This document shows positions 5,223-6,723 of a stretch of 6,723 bases of DNA, piece after piece; the first letter of the stretch is position 1, and each line of letters starts with the position of its first letter. Source of the stretch: an uncultured Paracoccaceae bacterium (lineage in GTDB: Bacteria; Pseudomonadota; Alphaproteobacteria; Rhodobacterales; Rhodobacteraceae). A program made the translations under genes and the position numbers. The DNA lies in contig CALHST010000389.1 of the NCBI GenBank assembly GCA_938038825.1, positions 1 through 6,723 of the forward strand, read 5' to 3'. The notes beneath the pieces were generated by a model. It was not told where the DNA came from. It saw nothing but the letters and a program-made list of their open reading frames with translations, and made no database searches.

Positions 5223-5873
5223 ATGACAAAAGATGCTTTTTCCGACGTGACCACATGGGTCTTTGATCTCGACAATACGCTGTATCCCCCTGCCGTGCGC
5301 CTATTTGACCAAATCGAGGCCCGCATGACCGCCTATGTGATGCGCGCGCTGAATGTGTCAGAGGCCAAAGCGGATCATCTGCGCGCATTGTATTGGAAGC
5401 AACATGGCACAACACTAGCGGGGCTAATGCGCGAACATGACCTGGATCCGTTGCCCTATCTGGAAGACGTACACGACATTTCGTTTGACGCGTTAGAACC
5501 GGACCCGACACTGGCTGCGCATATCAAAGCCCTTCCTGGGCGCGCAATTGTTTATACAAATGGCTGCGCACCTTACGCGGAAAAGGTGCTGCATTCTCGC
5601 GGCTTAAGTGGCGTTTTTGATGCGATTTACGGGGTTGAACACGCGGATTTCTTACCCAAACCCGAGGCCGGAGCCTTTGCCAAGGTGTTTGATCAAGACG
5701 GGCTTGATCCCACATCAGCTGCCATGTTCGAAGACGACGCGCGCAATCTGGAAGTGCCACATTATTTGGGCATGCGCACAATCCATGTGGCCCCATCTGC
5801 GCATGATGCAGCCTTTGTCCAGCACCACACAACAGATTTGACCGCGTTTTTAGGGAACCTCCTGACACCGTGA
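5223..5873 (+). CDS. HAD-family pyrimidine 5'-nucleotidase-like phosphatase
   Basis: The protein has 216 residues and is soluble. It belongs to the haloacid dehalogenase superfamily, SDT1/PHM8-like pyrimidine 5'-nucleotidase group, which dephosphorylates nucleoside monophosphates. Motif I is DLDNT, with nucleophile Asp15 and acid Asp17. It is followed by the LYPP (20-23) typical of this group. Motif II is YTNG (Thr112, Asn113), motif III is Lys146 in LPKPE, and motif IV is FEDDARN with Glu170, Asp171 and Asp172. The helical cap lies between motifs I and II (about 25-100). All catalytic residues are present. I chose the ATG at 5223, which has GAAGG at 5214-5218 only 4 bases upstream. An ATG at 5139 would add 28 residues with no resemblance to the family. 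The UbiH-type gene follows after 47 bases in the same direction and may be co-transcribed. Substrate is inferred from the family. Confidence 0.92.
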   Translation: MTKDAFSDVTTWVFDLDNTLYPPAVRLFDQIEARMTAYVMRALNVSEAKADHLRALYWKQHGTTLAGLMREHDLDPLPYLEDVHDISFDALEPDPTLAAHIKALPGRAIVYTNGCAPYAEKVLHSRGLSGVFDAIYGVEHADFLPKPEAGAFAKVFDQDGLDPTSAAMFEDDARNLEVPHYLGMRTIHVAPSAHDAAFVQHHTTDLTAFLGNLLTP

Positions 5874-5884
5874 CAGGATGCCAC

Positions 5885-5914
5885 TTGGCAAAGACAGTAC
5901 AAGCAGCCTAGCTA
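5885..5914 (+). promoter_or_regulatory. Candidate promoter of the UbiH-type gene
   Basis: TTGGCA (5885-5890) and TAGCTA (5909-5914) are spaced by 18 bases. The start of transcription would fall about 7 bases after the -10, at or next to the ATG at 5921. No Shine-Dalgarno is visible before that ATG, which would suit a leaderless message. The -10 is weak (its last base is A), so confidence is low. Confidence 0.25.
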
Positions 5915-5920
5915 TTCATC

Positions 5921-6723
5921 ATGCACATGAAAGACGTCGACATTGTCATTTCCGGCGGCGGGATCGCTGGGTTATCTGCGGCTGCGGCCTTTGGAACAGC
6001 GGGTTTTTCCGTCATCTGTGTGGATCCCGCGCCCCCGATCACGACGCGGGATGCCGACGGCGCGGATCTAAGATCTACGGCTTTGTTGCAGCCTGCGCGT
6101 GACGTTTTGACTGACGCTGGTGTCTGGGATTTGCTTGCCCCGCATGGCATGCCGCTTGAAATCATGCGGATCATAGACGCAGGCGGCGCGGAACCAGAGG
6201 CCCGGGTCACGCAGGATTTTCGGGCCTCGGATGTCTCAGATTTGCCATTTGGCTGGAACTTTCCCAACTGGCTGCTACGCCGCGAATTGCTGAACCGTTT
6301 GGCGGCCCTTGACCGTGTGGATTTTCGCCCTTGCGTAAGCACACAATCTTTGTTCACGCGAACAGCCTCTGCAAAAGTGCGTTTCAGTGATGGCACAGGG
6401 GCCAAGGCGCGTTTGGTGATTGGCGCAGATGGGCGCAACTCGCCCGTTCGCACGGCCGCTGGAATCACGGTCACCACCAAACGCTATGGGCAAAAAGCAT
6501 TGGCTTTTGCCGTTACGCATCCCATCCCGCATGACAATGTATCAACGGAAATTCACCGCTCGGGCGGGCCATTCACATTGGTACCCCTGCCCGACTTTGA
6601 AGGTCAGCCGTCTTCGGCAGTTGTTTGGATGGAGGACAGCGCCCGTGCCGCGGAATTGGCCGCGCTGGACATAGCCGCGTTCGAGTCGGAAATGAGCATT
6701 CGGTCCTGCCACGTCTTGGGACC
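5921..6723 (+). CDS. UbiH/UbiF/COQ6-type FAD-dependent monooxygenase (3' end cut off)
   Basis: Open from the ATG to the window end: 267 codons of a protein usually near 400 residues. Numbering from 5921, the dinucleotide-binding motif GGGIAG sits at 12-17, with the strand end VICVDPA around 37. The RSTALLQPA block (51-59) corresponds to the R-x-x-AL motif of the UbiH family, and the second FAD motif GADGRNSPVR is at 168-177. The GQKALAFAV and HRSGGPFTLVPLP stretches are typical of the Rhodobacteraceae members. The third motif (GDAAH-like) would lie beyond the end. The family hydroxylates ring positions in ubiquinone synthesis at the membrane; which carbon this one acts on cannot be told. An in-frame stop at 5909-5911 limits the start to ATG 5921 or ATG 5927. 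Neither has a visible ribosome site. The HAD gene ends 47 bases upstream. Confidence 0.92.
   Translation, partial: MHMKDVDIVISGGGIAGLSAAAAFGTAGFSVICVDPAPPITTRDADGADLRSTALLQPARDVLTDAGVWDLLAPHGMPLEIMRIIDAGGAEPEARVTQDFRASDVSDLPFGWNFPNWLLRRELLNRLAALDRVDFRPCVSTQSLFTRTASAKVRFSDGTGAKARLVIGADGRNSPVRTAAGITVTTKRYGQKALAFAVTHPIPHDNVSTEIHRSGGPFTLVPLPDFEGQPSSAVVWMEDSARAAELAALDIAAFESEMSIRSCHVLG

Noticed and set aside
5059..5511. 150-codon minus-strand frame over the start of gntR and the HAD gene
   Set aside because: It overlaps two confidently assigned genes in other frames and shows no recognisable domain.
5908..6480. 190-codon minus-strand frame opposite the UbiH-type gene
   Set aside because: The plus strand carries clear FAD-binding motifs. 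The antisense product is low-complexity Ser/Ala/Arg-rich and has no neighbours supporting it.
1..6723. Phage, transposon, CRISPR, toxin-antitoxin or defence system
   Set aside because: No transposase, integrase, terminal repeats, direct-repeat array, nuclease or small toxin-antitoxin pair is visible. Apart from the MshEN-glycosyltransferase the genes are ordinary core functions.

Overview
The window reads as chromosomal DNA of an alphaproteobacterium of the Roseobacter group (Rhodobacteraceae). This rests on the strong resemblance of the DUF2244, CarA, HAD nucleotidase and UbiH-type proteins to those I know from that family, moderate GC by eye, a CtrA-type box, and apparent scarcity of GANTC sites. 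I ran no database search, so the genus is open. I see no tRNA, rRNA, CRISPR array, insertion sequence or phage gene.

Layout, left to right. (1) 5-487 (+): small two-helix membrane protein of the DUF2244 family. (2) 488-673: non-coding gap with a GC-rich hairpin that could terminate yqeY and a short perfect palindrome. (3) 674-1138 (-): GatB/YqeY-domain protein, divergent from (4) 1343-2491 (+): carA, the glutaminase subunit of carbamoyl-phosphate synthetase; each has a recognisable promoter in the 204-base divergent region. (5) 2492-2598: short, information-rich leader with a canonical CtrA box (TTAA-N7-TTAAC), an adjacent GANTC site, and a hairpin that can pair with the Shine-Dalgarno. (6) 2599-4467 (+): the most interesting gene, a membrane GT2 glycosyltransferase with an N-terminal MshEN/GspE-N domain, the c-di-GMP-binding fold of type II secretion and type IV pilus ATPases. 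(7) 4464-5117 (-): FadR-type GntR regulator, overlapping the glycosyltransferase tail-to-tail by 4 bases. (8) 5223-5873 (+): HAD-family pyrimidine 5'-nucleotidase-like phosphatase, divergent from the regulator. (9) 5921-6723 (+): UbiH/UbiF/COQ6-type FAD monooxygenase, cut by the window end.

How it may work together: most genes are household functions (pyrimidine/arginine precursor synthesis, nucleotide salvage, quinone hydroxylation). The exception is the MshEN-GT2 gene with its leader. The protein carries every signature of a processive polysaccharide synthase (DAED, TED, QRSRW) plus a nearly canonical double MshEN motif (24 + 5 + 24 residues). Its upstream region adds possible cell-cycle control (CtrA, GANTC methylation) and translational control (masked Shine-Dalgarno). 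I infer a stand-alone c-di-GMP-gated, cell-cycle-timed exopolysaccharide or envelope-glycan synthase; no export or modification partner genes lie beside it in the window.
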